A stretch of DNA of 64,000 nt from Hamadaea sp. (GTDB lineage: Bacteria > Actinomycetota > Actinomycetes > Mycobacteriales > Micromonosporaceae): positions 1-64,000 of the forward strand of contig NZ_JABFVK010000104.1 of assembly GCF_013362815.1 (NCBI RefSeq), given 5' to 3'. Every line of letters starts with the position of its first letter. Within the stretch, counting starts at the first letter, position 1. The notes beneath the pieces were generated by a model. It saw only the letters and a list, made by a program, of their open reading frames with translations, searched no databases and was not told the DNA's origin. Below are positions 39,130 to 47,578 of the stretch, piece by piece. A program made the position numbers and the translations under genes.

Positions 39130-40440
39130 TCAACCGGCCAGCTTGATGACGTCGTTGATCTGCTTGTCCACTTCAGACAGACCGGCCGTGAGGTCCTTCT
39201 TCTGACCCGACTGGTACGCGTCGACGAAGGTCCCGAAGGTCTCCTGGTACGCCGGCCCGACCGCGCTCGGCGGAGTAGTACTGCTCTGGGGATGGGCGAA
39301 GATGCTCAGGAAGACCTTGAAGTTGTCGTCGACCTGAAGGTCGGACGCGGTCAGCGCAGAGGTCAGGGTCGGGACGTTGCGAATGCCGTTGCTGAGCTTG
39401 ACCTGCGCACTCTGATCGAGAGTGAGGTACTTGACCAGCGCCCAGGCGGCTTCCGGGTTCTTCGCCGTACGCGAGACGCCGATGACGTTGCCGGAGATGT
39501 AACCGGAGCCGTAGCGGCTCGCGTCGGCGGTCGGCAGCGGGCTGACGCCGTACTCGACGTTCGGGGCCTGGTCCTTCAGGAAGGCCTGCCGCCATTCACC
39601 GTCGACGGCCATCGCGATCTGGCCCTTCTGGAAGGCGTTGTCGGCCGACCACTCGTCGCCGAGGCTCGCCCGGAACTTCTCCAGCTTGTCGTAGCCGTAC
39701 CAGTCGACGAGATCCTTCTGCCATTTGAGCAGGGCCTGCCATTGTGGGTCGCTGCCGATGGCGGAGGTGCCGTCCGGCTTGAGCCACTGCGCCCCGACCA
39801 TCGGGCCGAGGTGCGACGGCGAGTTCTCGTAGAACCCGAACAGCGGCAGGAATCCCGCTCGTTCGATGGTGCCGTCCGGCTTGCGTACCGTCAGCTTCTT
39901 CGCGGCCTCGGTGAGTTCGTCGAGCGTCTTGGGCGGGTTCGCGATGCCCGCGTCGGCGAGCATCTTCTTGTTGTAGTAGAAGCCGTACGCGTCGGCCAGG
40001 AACGGCATCGCGCAACGCTTGCCGCGGAACTCGGTGTAGGACCGCACGACCTCGGGCATCACCTTGAGGTCGACGCCGTCTCGTTGGACGTAGGGGTTCA
40101 GATCGACCCAGCCGCCCGTGGCGCAGAACTTGCCGACGATGTCGGTGGAGTAGCTGATCGCCACGTCCGGGCCGGTCCCGGCGCCGATCGCCTGGACCAC
40201 CTTGCTGTCGTCCTGGCCGCCCTTGACGGTCACCTTGACCTTCGGGTACTTCGCCTGGAAGTCGGCGATGATCCCGTCGATCGCCTTGGCCTCGCGTTCG
40301 GTGAAGAAGTGCCAGAGCTCGACCTCGCCGGACGGCTCGACGCCCGGGGTGGCGATCGGCTTCGGTTCGGGCGCCGGCGTGCAGGCCGCGGTGACGGCCA
40401 GCAGAACCGCGAGCCCGGCCAGAATCCGGGTACGACGCAT
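39130..40440 (-). CDS. Sugar ABC transporter substrate-binding lipoprotein
   Basis: Family-1 extracellular binding protein of 436 residues. Signal peptide with lipobox TAAC near residue 20, then EVELWHFFTEREAKAIDGI, the usual N-lobe pattern, and FQKGQIAMAVDGEWRQAF in the middle. The ligand is unknown; its neighbours (GH4 glycosidase, sugar kinase, ROK regulator) suggest a beta-linked disaccharide or amino sugar. GAGGAG lies 8 bases before ATG 40440. The 103-base gap to the ROK gene probably holds the operon promoter. Confidence 0.9.
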   Translation of the reverse strand: MRRTRILAGLAVLLAVTAACTPAPEPKPIATPGVEPSGEVELWHFFTEREAKAIDGIIADFQAKYPKVKVTVKGGQDDSKVVQAIGAGTGPDVAISYSTDIVGKFCATGGWVDLNPYVQRDGVDLKVMPEVVRSYTEFRGKRCAMPFLADAYGFYYNKKMLADAGIANPPKTLDELTEAAKKLTVRKPDGTIERAGFLPLFGFYENSPSHLGPMVGAQWLKPDGTSAIGSDPQWQALLKWQKDLVDWYGYDKLEKFRASLGDEWSADNAFQKGQIAMAVDGEWRQAFLKDQAPNVEYGVSPLPTADASRYGSGYISGNVIGVSRTAKNPEAAWALVKYLTLDQSAQVKLSNGIRNVPTLTSALTASDLQVDDNFKVFLSIFAHPQSSTTPPSAVGPAYQETFGTFVDAYQSGQKKDLTAGLSEVDKQINDVIKLAG

Positions 40441-40543
40441 CGAAGGTGCTCCTCTCGGAAGAGACCTGAAGAAGGTATGGGGGAACGCGGCGGCGGCCGA
40501 TGGCCTCGCCGGATGGGTGTGAGGTGCTGGGGCGGTCGGCCGG

Positions 40544-41791
40544 TCAGCCGACTGGAACGTTGGCGCGCAGTGCGTCGATCAGCGAGTCCCGCACGGTACG
40601 CAGCCCGGCGTCGACGGCGCCGAGCAGCACCGCGTCGTCGGCGATGCCGGTGACCGCGATGGTGATGTCGAGGGGGATGGTGCTGGAGATGGCGGCGCGG
40701 ACCCGACGCGCCAGTTCTTCGCCGCCCGCCTGGGCGACCTCGCCGGCGAGCACGATCAACGGGGGATCGAGTACGCCGGCCACCGCGCCGACGCACTGGC
40801 CCATGCGACAGGCCAGCTCGTCGAGGAACTTCTCGGCGTCGGCGGACCGGGCGTCCACAGCGGCCGTGACGGCGGCGGCCGCCCCGGACGCGGTCAGCCC
40901 GTACGCCGCCGCCAGCTCGACGACGGCGGGACCGCCGACGAGCTCCTGCATGTCCCGTGGACCCTGGCCGGGCAGGCCGACCGGGACGTAACCGATCTCG
41001 CCGGCCCCGCCCCGGGCACCCCGGAGCAGGCTGCCCCCGAGATCGATGGCCAGACCGAGACCTTCGCCGAACCAGAGCAGTGCGAAGCTGCTCGCCGGCT
41101 CCGCGTCGGCGCGGTCGCGGGCCAGCCCGGCGGCCACTCCGCGGCCGCGTTCGGCGATGGCGGCCAGGTTGACGTCGTTCTCCACCGCGACCGATGCGCC
41201 GAGTCGCTCGCTGAGCTGAGCGATCAGGCCCACTCGGTCGAACCCGGCGATGTCGATGTGCCGGATCACCCCGCCGGAGGCGTCGTAGGAACCGGGCACT
41301 CCGAGGTGGACGTGCGAGACGCCGGTCCGGTCCAGCCCGGCGAGGGCGATCAGCCGGCCGACGATCTCCTCGATCGCGACCAGTGGATCCACTTTCACCA
41401 GATCCACCCGATCGCGTACGCGGGCGTGCACTGTGCCCACGAGGTCGACCAGAGCTGCGGTGAACTCCGGGCGGGCCAGGTCGGTCGTCTCTTTGACGGA
41501 GACGGCCACCGCGTACGCCGCCGCCGGGTTCGCCGCGTAGATCTCGGCGTTGGGGCCTGGACCGCCCCGGGTGTGACCCACCACGATGGCCAGACCGGCG
41601 TCGGTGAGCCGGCGGAGGACGTCGGAGGTGGTCGGCTTGGACAGGCCGGTGAGCTCGCGCAGGTCACCTCGGGTCAGAGTGCCCCGATCGAGCAGATGGG
41701 CGAGGGTGGCGCTCTCGTTCATGGCGCGCAGGAGCTTCGAGGAACCGGCCAGTCTTCCCGCAGACTCGGTCCGCGGCTGGTGGCGCAGCAT
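40544..41791 (-). CDS. ROK family transcriptional regulator
   Basis: Protein of 415 residues. The N-terminal winged helix (about 20-85, GTLTRGDLRELTGLSKPTTSDVL) binds DNA; the ROK sugar-binding domain follows (about 100-400), with an ExGH-like region replaced by ENDVNLAAIAERG and GEIGYVPVG. The usual CxCGxxGC zinc motif of ROK kinases is absent, common among ROK repressors of this type. It probably controls the adjacent ABC-GH4-kinase operon in response to a sugar. The start ATG 41791 follows GGGAGCGGGAG. Confidence 0.85.
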   Translation of the reverse strand: MLRHQPRTESAGRLAGSSKLLRAMNESATLAHLLDRGTLTRGDLRELTGLSKPTTSDVLRRLTDAGLAIVVGHTRGGPGPNAEIYAANPAAAYAVAVSVKETTDLARPEFTAALVDLVGTVHARVRDRVDLVKVDPLVAIEEIVGRLIALAGLDRTGVSHVHLGVPGSYDASGGVIRHIDIAGFDRVGLIAQLSERLGASVAVENDVNLAAIAERGRGVAAGLARDRADAEPASSFALLWFGEGLGLAIDLGGSLLRGARGGAGEIGYVPVGLPGQGPRDMQELVGGPAVVELAAAYGLTASGAAAAVTAAVDARSADAEKFLDELACRMGQCVGAVAGVLDPPLIVLAGEVAQAGGEELARRVRAAISSTIPLDITIAVTGIADDAVLLGAVDAGLRTVRDSLIDALRANVPVG

Positions 41792-41871
41792 CTCCCGCTC
41801 CCTCGCTCTCGCCTCGCGCAGCGGCACGCGTGTTCACCGCCTGTCGTGCGCGATCCTAGTAGGTTCGAACT

Positions 41872-41890
41872 GTTAGGCAAACTGACTAAC
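41872..41890. promoter_or_regulatory. Candidate ROK operator next to a -10 box
   Basis: GTTAG-N9-CTAAC inverted repeat (41872-41890) 81 bases upstream of the ROK gene. On the minus strand the -10-like TATAGT (41893-41888) partly overlaps it, so the repeat would cover the transcription start, fitting autoregulation. Confidence 0.5.
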
Positions 41891-41984
41891 TATAGCGGCA
41901 GAGTAAACGAGCAGGATGACACCGTCAAGAGGATAAATCGGACACCGTGACAAGCGGATCGTCCGGACGTCTGGTCCGTCCTGG

Positions 41985-42003
41985 ACTGTCTCCGCAAGAC
42001 AGT
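41985..42003. promoter_or_regulatory. Candidate PadR operator
   Basis: Perfect inverted repeat ACTGTCT-N5-AGACAGT (19 bases), 59 bases upstream of the padR-like start. PadR regulators commonly repress their own genes through such dyads; the match to a PadR site is inferred from position only. Confidence 0.45.
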
Positions 42004-42062
42004 GCACAGTGGAATGAGCGGAAATAGTGGACAGAGGACCGACAAAGTGGCAGCGTAGAGGC

Positions 42063-42578
42063 ATGGCGGAAGCAGGAATCAACGCAACCGCAGCAGCCGT
42101 TCTCGGCCTGCTGCATGAGGGACCCATGACAGGCGGCCAGCTCATGGCCGCCGCGGACCGGCGCCTCGGCGCATACTGGTCGATGACGCGCAGCCAGGTC
42201 TATCGCGAGCTGCCCGCGCTGGCCGAGCTGGGCTACGTCAAGCTGGGCAAGCCCGGTCCCCGGGCCAGCCAGCCCTACGCGATCACCGCAGCCGGCAAGC
42301 GGGCGTTCACCCGCTGGCTCGCCGAGCCGCCCGGGCGCGATCTGCTGCGCAACCCCACCGCTCTGCGGGTGGCCTTCGGTTCGCAGCACACCGCGGGTCA
42401 GCTCAAGGAGCTGGTCGCGGGCGCGAACGAGTACCACAACGAGGCTCTGGCCACGGCCAGGGAACAGGCCAAGGAGGCGAAGAAGGAGGGGGACGAGTAC
42501 GGCGCCGCTGCGCTGGACTTCGCCGTCGCCTATCACAAGGCCGCTCTCGCCTGGTTGAAGACGGCGCCCTCGAAGTAG
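42063..42578 (+). CDS. PadR family transcriptional regulator
   Basis: Protein of 171 residues. The N-terminal winged helix (about 1-80: AAAVLGLLHEGPMTGGQLM, then MTRSQVYRELPALAELGYVKL) is typical of PadR. A C-terminal helical dimerisation part (about 95-171) is rich in Lys/Glu/Ala. The ligand and targets are unknown. ATG 42063 has GAGG 2-5 bases upstream, somewhat close. No transporter or drug gene is adjacent, so it may only control distant genes and itself. Confidence 0.85.
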   Translation: MAEAGINATAAAVLGLLHEGPMTGGQLMAAADRRLGAYWSMTRSQVYRELPALAELGYVKLGKPGPRASQPYAITAAGKRAFTRWLAEPPGRDLLRNPTALRVAFGSQHTAGQLKELVAGANEYHNEALATAREQAKEAKKEGDEYGAAALDFAVAYHKAALAWLKTAPSK

Positions 42579-42616
42579 GGATTCGACCCGGTAAGACCAG
42601 GTAGACATGATTAATT

Positions 42617-42647
42617 CGGTGTGGGCGGTTGCGGACTGCCCACACCG
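42617..42647 (+). terminator. Hairpin terminator after the PadR gene
   Basis: CGGTGTGGGC (42617-42626) pairs perfectly with GCCCACACCG (42638-42647) around 11 bases, followed by a short T-rich stretch (TATTTCTG). Confidence 0.65.
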
Positions 42648-42672
42648 AGGTATTTCTGATTGCGGGTCCGCG

Positions 42673-42678
42673 TAGTCT
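42673..42678 (+). promoter_or_regulatory. Leaderless -10 element of prfB
   Basis: TAGTCT lies 8 bases before GTG 42687, with no Shine-Dalgarno between; it fits leaderless transcription. Confidence 0.6.
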
Positions 42679-42686
42679 TGTTTGAC

Positions 42687-43808
42687 GTGACAGTCGCCGA
42701 TTACGCCGATCAGTTCAAGCAGCTCGATGCCACGCTGCGCAATGTCGAGAAGGTCCTGGACCTCGACCGGCTGCGCCGCGACAAGGCCGGGCTGGAGGAG
42801 CAGGCGTCCGCCCCGGACCTGTGGGACGACCAGGCCAAGGCGCAGCAGGTGACGTCACAGCTCTCCTATGTCAACAGCGAGATCTCCCGGATCGAAGGCC
42901 TGCGCCGCCGGCTCGACGACGCCCAGGTGCTGCTGGAGCTGGCCGAGGCCGAGGCCGACCCGTCGGCGATCGCCGAGGTCGGCACCGAGCTGGCCGGGCT
43001 CGGCAAGGCGATCGAGGAGATCGAGGTCCGGACCCTGCTGTCCGGGGAGTACGACTCCCGGGAGGCCCTGGTCAACATCCGGGCCGGCGCGGGCGGCGTC
43101 GACGCGGCCGACTTCGCCGAGATGCTTCTGCGGATGTATCTGCGATGGTCCGAGCGCCACGGCTATCCGACCGAGGTCTACGACACCTCGTACGCCGAAG
43201 AGGCCGGCCTGAAATCGGCCACCTTCGCCGTCAAGGCGCCGTACGCGTACGGCACGCTCAGTGTCGAATCCGGCACGCACCGGCTGGTCCGAATCAGCCC
43301 GTTCGACAACCAGGGCCGTCGGCAGACCAGCTTCGCCGGCGTCGAGGTGCTGCCGGTCGTGGAGCAGACCGACCACATCGACATCCCCGAGAACGAGATG
43401 CGGATCGACGTCTACCGGTCCTCCGGCCCGGGTGGCCAGTCGGTCAACACCACCGACTCGGCCGTACGCATCACGCACATCCCGACCGGGATCGTCGTCA
43501 CCTGTCAGAACGAGAAGTCGCAGCTCCAGAACAAGGCGGCGGCGCTGCGCGTACTCCAGGCCCGGTTGCTCGAACGCAAGCGCCAGGAGGAGCAGGCCAA
43601 GCTGCAGGGGCTGAAGACCGATGCGGCCGGCTCCTGGGGCGACCAGATGCGCAACTACGTCCTGCACCCCTACCAGCTGGTCAAGGACCTGCGGACGGAG
43701 CAGGAGACGGGCAACCCGACCGCGGTGTTCGACGGTGACCTCGACGAATTCATCGAGGCGGGCATCCGATGGCGCAAACAGCAGCAAATGGAGTCCGCCT
43801 CCAGCTGA
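42687..43808 (+). CDS. prfB: Peptide chain release factor 2
   Basis: Cytoplasmic release factor of 373 residues that recognises UGA and UAA stops. The stop-codon loop motif SPF is in [11 protein letters not shown] (about residue 214), and the catalytic GGQ is in [14 protein letters not shown] (about residue 254). The reading frame is continuous: the programmed frameshift known from many bacterial prfB genes is absent. The start is GTG 42687, set by the leaderless -10. Upstream of ftsE, as in mycobacteria. Confidence 0.96.
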   Translation: MTVADYADQFKQLDATLRNVEKVLDLDRLRRDKAGLEEQASAPDLWDDQAKAQQVTSQLSYVNSEISRIEGLRRRLDDAQVLLELAEAEADPSAIAEVGTELAGLGKAIEEIEVRTLLSGEYDSREALVNIRAGAGGVDAADFAEMLLRMYLRWSERHGYPTEVYDTSYAEEAGLKSATFAVKAPYAYGTLSVESGTHRLVRISPFDNQGRRQTSFAGVEVLPVVEQTDHIDIPENEMRIDVYRSSGPGGQSVNTTDSAVRITHIPTGIVVTCQNEKSQLQNKAAALRVLQARLLERKRQEEQAKLQGLKTDAAGSWGDQMRNYVLHPYQLVKDLRTEQETGNPTAVFDGDLDEFIEAGIRWRKQQQMESASS

Positions 43809-43891
43809 TCGGACAGCTAGTTCTGTTCGAAAGGGTGAAGGTTTGTCCTCGGCTGGGTGGCCGCGGCGGTTCACAGCCGAGCAGGACCGGC

Positions 43892-43897
43892 TAGACT
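43892..43897 (+). promoter_or_regulatory. Leaderless -10 element of ftsE
   Basis: TAGACT is 8 bases before GTG 43906, the same arrangement as for prfB. Confidence 0.6.
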
Positions 43898-43905
43898 CTC
43901 GTCCC

Positions 43906-44586
43906 GTGATTCGGCTCGAGCATGTGACCAAGACCTATCCGAAGGCGTCCCGGCCCTCACTGGACGATGTGTCGGTCTCGATCGAGAAGGGCGAGTTCGT
44001 CTTCTTCATCGGTCCGTCCGGCTCAGGCAAGTCCTCCATCATCAAGATGTTGCTCCACGAGATCGCCCCGAACCGGGGCAAGGTCTACGTGAACAACAAG
44101 GATGTGACCTCCATCCGGGGCTGGGGCATCTCCAAGTTCCGTCGTTCCATCGGCTGTGTGTTCCAGGACTTCCGGCTGCTGCCCAACCGCACGGCGTACG
44201 AGAACGTCGCGTTCGCCCTCGAGGTGATCGGCAAGTCGAAGGCCGTCGCCCGGCGCGTAGTGCCCGAGGTGCTGGAGCTCGTCGGCCTGGGCGGCAAGGA
44301 GCACCGGTACCCCCATGAGCTGTCCGGTGGTGAGCAGCAGCGCGTCGCGGTGGCGCGGGCGTTCGTCAACCGCCCGCTGATCCTGCTCGCCGACGAGCCG
44401 ACCGGTAACCTGGACCCGGACACGTCGATCGAGATCATGCGTCTGCTCGATCGCATCAACCGGACCGGGACCACCGTCGTCATGGTGACCCACGACTCCA
44501 ACATCGTGAACCAGATGCGCCGCCGAGTGATCGAGATCGAGGGCGGCCGGATCGTTCGAGACCAGGCCCGAGGCGTCTACGGCTGA
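43906..44586 (+). CDS. ftsE: Cell division ATP-binding protein FtsE
   Basis: ABC ATPase of 226 residues. Walker [11 protein letters not shown] loop [10 protein letters not shown], signature [10 protein letters not shown], Walker [11 protein letters not shown] and the switch VMVTHD are all present. With FtsX it forms a transmembrane switch that activates peptidoglycan hydrolases at the septum. GTG 43906 is chosen because it begins the conserved [12 protein letters not shown] and follows the leaderless -10. The gap to ftsX is 53 bases. Confidence 0.96.
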   Translation: MIRLEHVTKTYPKASRPSLDDVSVSIEKGEFVFFIGPSGSGKSSIIKMLLHEIAPNRGKVYVNNKDVTSIRGWGISKFRRSIGCVFQDFRLLPNRTAYENVAFALEVIGKSKAVARRVVPEVLELVGLGGKEHRYPHELSGGEQQRVAVARAFVNRPLILLADEPTGNLDPDTSIEIMRLLDRINRTGTTVVMVTHDSNIVNQMRRRVIEIEGGRIVRDQARGVYG

Positions 44587-44639
44587 GCCTGACCTCCCAG
44601 ACCGATCCGAACCCCCTACCTCGCGGAGGAATATCCCCG

Positions 44640-45650
44640 ATGCGCGCGAAATACGTCCTGACCGAGGTCTTCGTCGGTCTGTGGCGCAACGTGACGATGA
44701 CGATCGCCATGATCATCACGATGGCGGTCTCGCTGACCATGCTCGGTGCCAGCCTGATGCTGTACTGGCAGGTCGGCGAGATGAAGGACTGGTACTACGC
44801 CCGTGTCCAGGTCTCGGTCTTCCTCACGCCGGAGATCACCGACCAGCAGCGGTCCGATCTGAAGGCCCGGCTGGAGCAGGACCCGGCCGTCGAGAAGGTC
44901 TTCTACGAGGACCAGGAGACGGCGTACAACCGCTTCAAGGAGCAGTTCAAGGATCTGCCCGACCTGGTCAAGTCGGTGGAGCCCACGTCGCTGCCGGCGT
45001 CGTTCCGGGTCACTCTCAAGGACCCCGAGAAGTCCGCCCAGTTCGCGACGGCGCTCGAGGCGGCGGCCGGGCTGGACCAGGCCGACGCGGAGACCACCCC
45101 GTCGCCGTCCGCCTCGGCGAGCGCTTCGCCGGGGGCATCCACCGGTACTGGGACGGATACGACCACCAACACCACGGCAAGCGGGGCCGACCAGCCGATA
45201 GTCGGCATAAAACAGGTGGTCGACCAGAAGAAGCTGCTGGAGAAGATCTTCGGGATCATCGGCTCGATCCAGAACATGTCCCTGATCGTCTCGATCGTCA
45301 TGGGTATCGCGGCGCTGTTGCTGGTGGCGAACACGATCCAGGTCGCGGCGTACAGCAAACGGCGAGAAGTCGCCGTCATGAAGCTTGTGGGCGCGTCGAA
45401 CTGGTTCATCCAAGCGCCGTTCGTGCTCGAGGCGGTCTTCGCCGCGGTCCTCGGCTCCGTGATCGCCTTCTTGCTGCTCGTCTGCGGCAAGGTCTTCCTC
45501 ATGGACGGATCACTCAAGAGCCTCCAAGAGATCATCACTCCGATCAAGTGGGGCACAGTGCTGCTGATGCTCCCGGTCCTGGCCGCCATCGGTGCCGCGA
45601 TCAGCGCGACTACCGGCTGGGTCACACTTCGGGCGTACATCAAGAAGTAG
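44640..45650 (+). CDS. ftsX: Cell division protein FtsX
   Basis: Membrane partner of FtsE, 336 residues. First helix about 20-42, an extracellular domain about 45-200, then three helices (about 215-240, 260-285, 303-325). The extracellular part carries an unusual 35-residue Ser/Ala/Thr/Pro/Gly-rich stretch (about 155-190, TPSPSASASASPGASTG onward), which looks like a flexible spacer before the membrane. GGAGG lies 10 bases before ATG 44640. The outer loop in relatives binds a hydrolase; the M23 gene downstream is the obvious candidate. Confidence 0.94.
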   Translation: MRAKYVLTEVFVGLWRNVTMTIAMIITMAVSLTMLGASLMLYWQVGEMKDWYYARVQVSVFLTPEITDQQRSDLKARLEQDPAVEKVFYEDQETAYNRFKEQFKDLPDLVKSVEPTSLPASFRVTLKDPEKSAQFATALEAAAGLDQADAETTPSPSASASASPGASTGTGTDTTTNTTASGADQPIVGIKQVVDQKKLLEKIFGIIGSIQNMSLIVSIVMGIAALLLVANTIQVAAYSKRREVAVMKLVGASNWFIQAPFVLEAVFAAVLGSVIAFLLLVCGKVFLMDGSLKSLQEIITPIKWGTVLLMLPVLAAIGAAISATTGWVTLRAYIKK

Positions 45651-45675
45651 CTCCCTTTTAGGGGTATTTCGCCGC

Positions 45676-45718
45676 TGCGGCGTCGTATATCGGTAAGCTG
45701 CCGATATGCGACGCCGCA
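45676..45718. promoter_or_regulatory. 18-bp inverted repeat over promoter and start codon of the M23 gene
   Basis: Arms 45676-45693 and 45701-45718 are complementary with one T-G mismatch. The 7-base centre holds the -10 element TAAGCT (45694-45699), and the ATG (45706) is in the right arm. As DNA it could be an operator; as RNA read from ftsX it would fold and hide the start codon. Confidence 0.6.
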
Positions 45719-46968
45719 ACCGGTTTCAGCGACCGGTCATCGCGTTCGTGGCCCTGGCAGTCACGCTGCTGACGGGCATGCCGTCCGCGTACGCGCGACC
45801 GGACGACCCGCGCGGTGACTACAACCGGATCCAGGCCGAGCTGAAGCGGACCGGGGCTGCGTTGGAAGGCGCCACCCAGCGTGCCGCCGACGCGGTCGCC
45901 CGGTATCAGGCGGCTGTCGCGGCCCTGCCGGCGGCAGAAGACCGGATCGCCGTGGCCAAGGGAACCGTGACGGCTGCGACGGTGCAGGCCCAGACCGCCG
46001 AACGGAAGGCCGCCGAGGCCGCTGCGGCGCATCAGGCGGCCGAATCGGTGGTCCAGACGAAGACGCAGGCCGTCGCGGCCGCGCGGCAGCGGCTGAGCGC
46101 GTTCGCGGTGGCGGCGTACACCGGCAGCGCGGTGGCCGAGTTCAACATGCTGCTGGAAGTCCGGTCACCTGAGCAGATGATCGAACGGGTCGGCTACCTC
46201 GAACGGATCGCCGATCACGAGCAGGCCGCGATCGTGCAGGCGCGGGCGGCCCGGCTGGCAGCCCGATCCGCCGCCAACGCCGCCGAGCTGTCCCGGCGAG
46301 CGGCGGCCGACGCCGAGCAGCTCGCCCACGACCGGCTGACCGAGGCCCAGGCGGCCCAGCAGGAGGCGGCCGCCGCCCAGGCCGACCTGGTGCGGCTGGT
46401 CGCCGAGCGGAAGGCCGCCAGCGACGTCGCCGACTCGGAGAAGGACGCGGTCCTGCGGCAGTACCGCGAGCAGCAGGAGGAGTCCGACCGAATCGCTGCC
46501 AAGCTGCGCTCGTGGGAGGCGGCTCAGCAGAACAAGGGGCCGGTCCTACGTCCGGGAGCCGGGCTGATCATCCCCGTCCGCAACGCCTGGAAGTCCAGTG
46601 ACTTCGGTATGCGGTACGACCCGTACTACCACGTCTGGCAGCTGCATGCCGGGGTCGACCTGGCCGCCGACGGCGGTACGCCGATCTACGCGGCCGCCGA
46701 CGGGGTGGTCTCCTACGCCGGTTGGGCCGGGGGCTACGGCAACTACACGTGCATCCGCCATGGCCAGTCGCGTGGCAAGTCGATGAGCACCTGTTACGGC
46801 CACCAGTCCCGGATCCTCGTACGCGACGGGCAGCGCGTACGCCAGGGGCAGCTGATCGGCCGGGTGGGCACCACCGGCGCCTCCACCGGCAACCATCTGC
46901 ACTTCGAGGTACGCCTCGACGGCCGCCCGGTGAACCCGCTCCCGTATTTGCCTGGGTGTCTCTGCTAG
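45706..46968 (+). CDS. M23 peptidase with coiled coil, EnvC-like murein hydrolase or activator
   Basis: Exported protein of 420 residues. Signal peptide (about 1-30, cleavage after SAYA), a long alanine-rich coiled coil (about 35-270), and a LytM/M23 domain (about 285-420). The zinc ligands HAGVD and HLHFEV are both intact, so it may be an active endopeptidase rather than only an activator. It sits between ftsX and smpB, consistent with FtsEX-controlled wall cutting at division. The start ATG is 6 bases after a TAAGCT -10 (leaderless) within a large inverted repeat. Confidence 0.88.
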   Translation: MRRRNRFQRPVIAFVALAVTLLTGMPSAYARPDDPRGDYNRIQAELKRTGAALEGATQRAADAVARYQAAVAALPAAEDRIAVAKGTVTAATVQAQTAERKAAEAAAAHQAAESVVQTKTQAVAAARQRLSAFAVAAYTGSAVAEFNMLLEVRSPEQMIERVGYLERIADHEQAAIVQARAARLAARSAANAAELSRRAAADAEQLAHDRLTEAQAAQQEAAAAQADLVRLVAERKAASDVADSEKDAVLRQYREQQEESDRIAAKLRSWEAAQQNKGPVLRPGAGLIIPVRNAWKSSDFGMRYDPYYHVWQLHAGVDLAADGGTPIYAAADGVVSYAGWAGGYGNYTCIRHGQSRGKSMSTCYGHQSRILVRDGQRVRQGQLIGRVGTTGASTGNHLHFEVRLDGRPVNPLPYLPGCLC

Positions 46969-47018
46969 CGCCCGAGTAGACTCGCACGGTTGATGAAGCA
47001 GCAGGAGGATGAGCAGCC

Positions 47019-47495
47019 GTGCCACGGGAGAAGGGCCGCAAGGTCGTAGCGACGAACCGCAAGGCCCGCCACGACTATGCCATCCTCGAAACCTACGAGG
47101 CCGGGATCGTGCTGACCGGCACCGAGGTCAAGTCGCTGAGGATGGGCCGGGCGTCGCTGGTCGACGCGTTCGGCCAGGAACGCGACGGGGAGATCTACCT
47201 GCATCAGCTGCACATCCCGGAGTACACCCAGGGCACGTGGACCAACCACGACCCTCGGCGTACGCGCAAGCTGCTGATGCACCGCACCGAGATCCAGAAG
47301 CTGCTCGGCAAGCTGACCGAGTCGGGCCTGACGCTGATCCCGCTCAGCCTCTACTTCTCCGACGGCTGGGCCAAGGTGGAGCTCGGCCTCGCACGCGGTA
47401 AGAAGTCCTACGACAAGCGGCAGGACATCGCCACCCGGGACGCCAACCGGGAGATCCAGCGGTCCCTGGGCCGCCGGAACAAGGGAATCGAATAG
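47019..47495 (+). CDS. smpB: SsrA-binding protein SmpB
   Basis: RNA-binding protein of 158 residues that brings tmRNA to stalled ribosomes. Motifs [20 protein letters not shown] and [14 protein letters not shown] are diagnostic; the tail [20 protein letters not shown] is the part that enters the mRNA channel. The start is GTG 47019 with AGGAGG 10 bases upstream; TAGACT at 46978 may be its -10. The ssrA gene lies 2.4 kb downstream on the other strand. Confidence 0.96.
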   Translation: MPREKGRKVVATNRKARHDYAILETYEAGIVLTGTEVKSLRMGRASLVDAFGQERDGEIYLHQLHIPEYTQGTWTNHDPRRTRKLLMHRTEIQKLLGKLTESGLTLIPLSLYFSDGWAKVELGLARGKKSYDKRQDIATRDANREIQRSLGRRNKGIE

Positions 47496-47578
47496 CCGAC
47501 CGGGCAAGGGTTCTCGGCGCGTGCAGACGGTAATCTCCGCTGAGGTTTGATCCCCTCGGCCTTGGGAGGACGTGCGCA

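Noticed and set aside
42660-42760. Programmed frameshift in prfB
   Set aside because: The frame from GTG 42687 is unbroken through SPF and GGQ, with no in-frame stop needing recoding.
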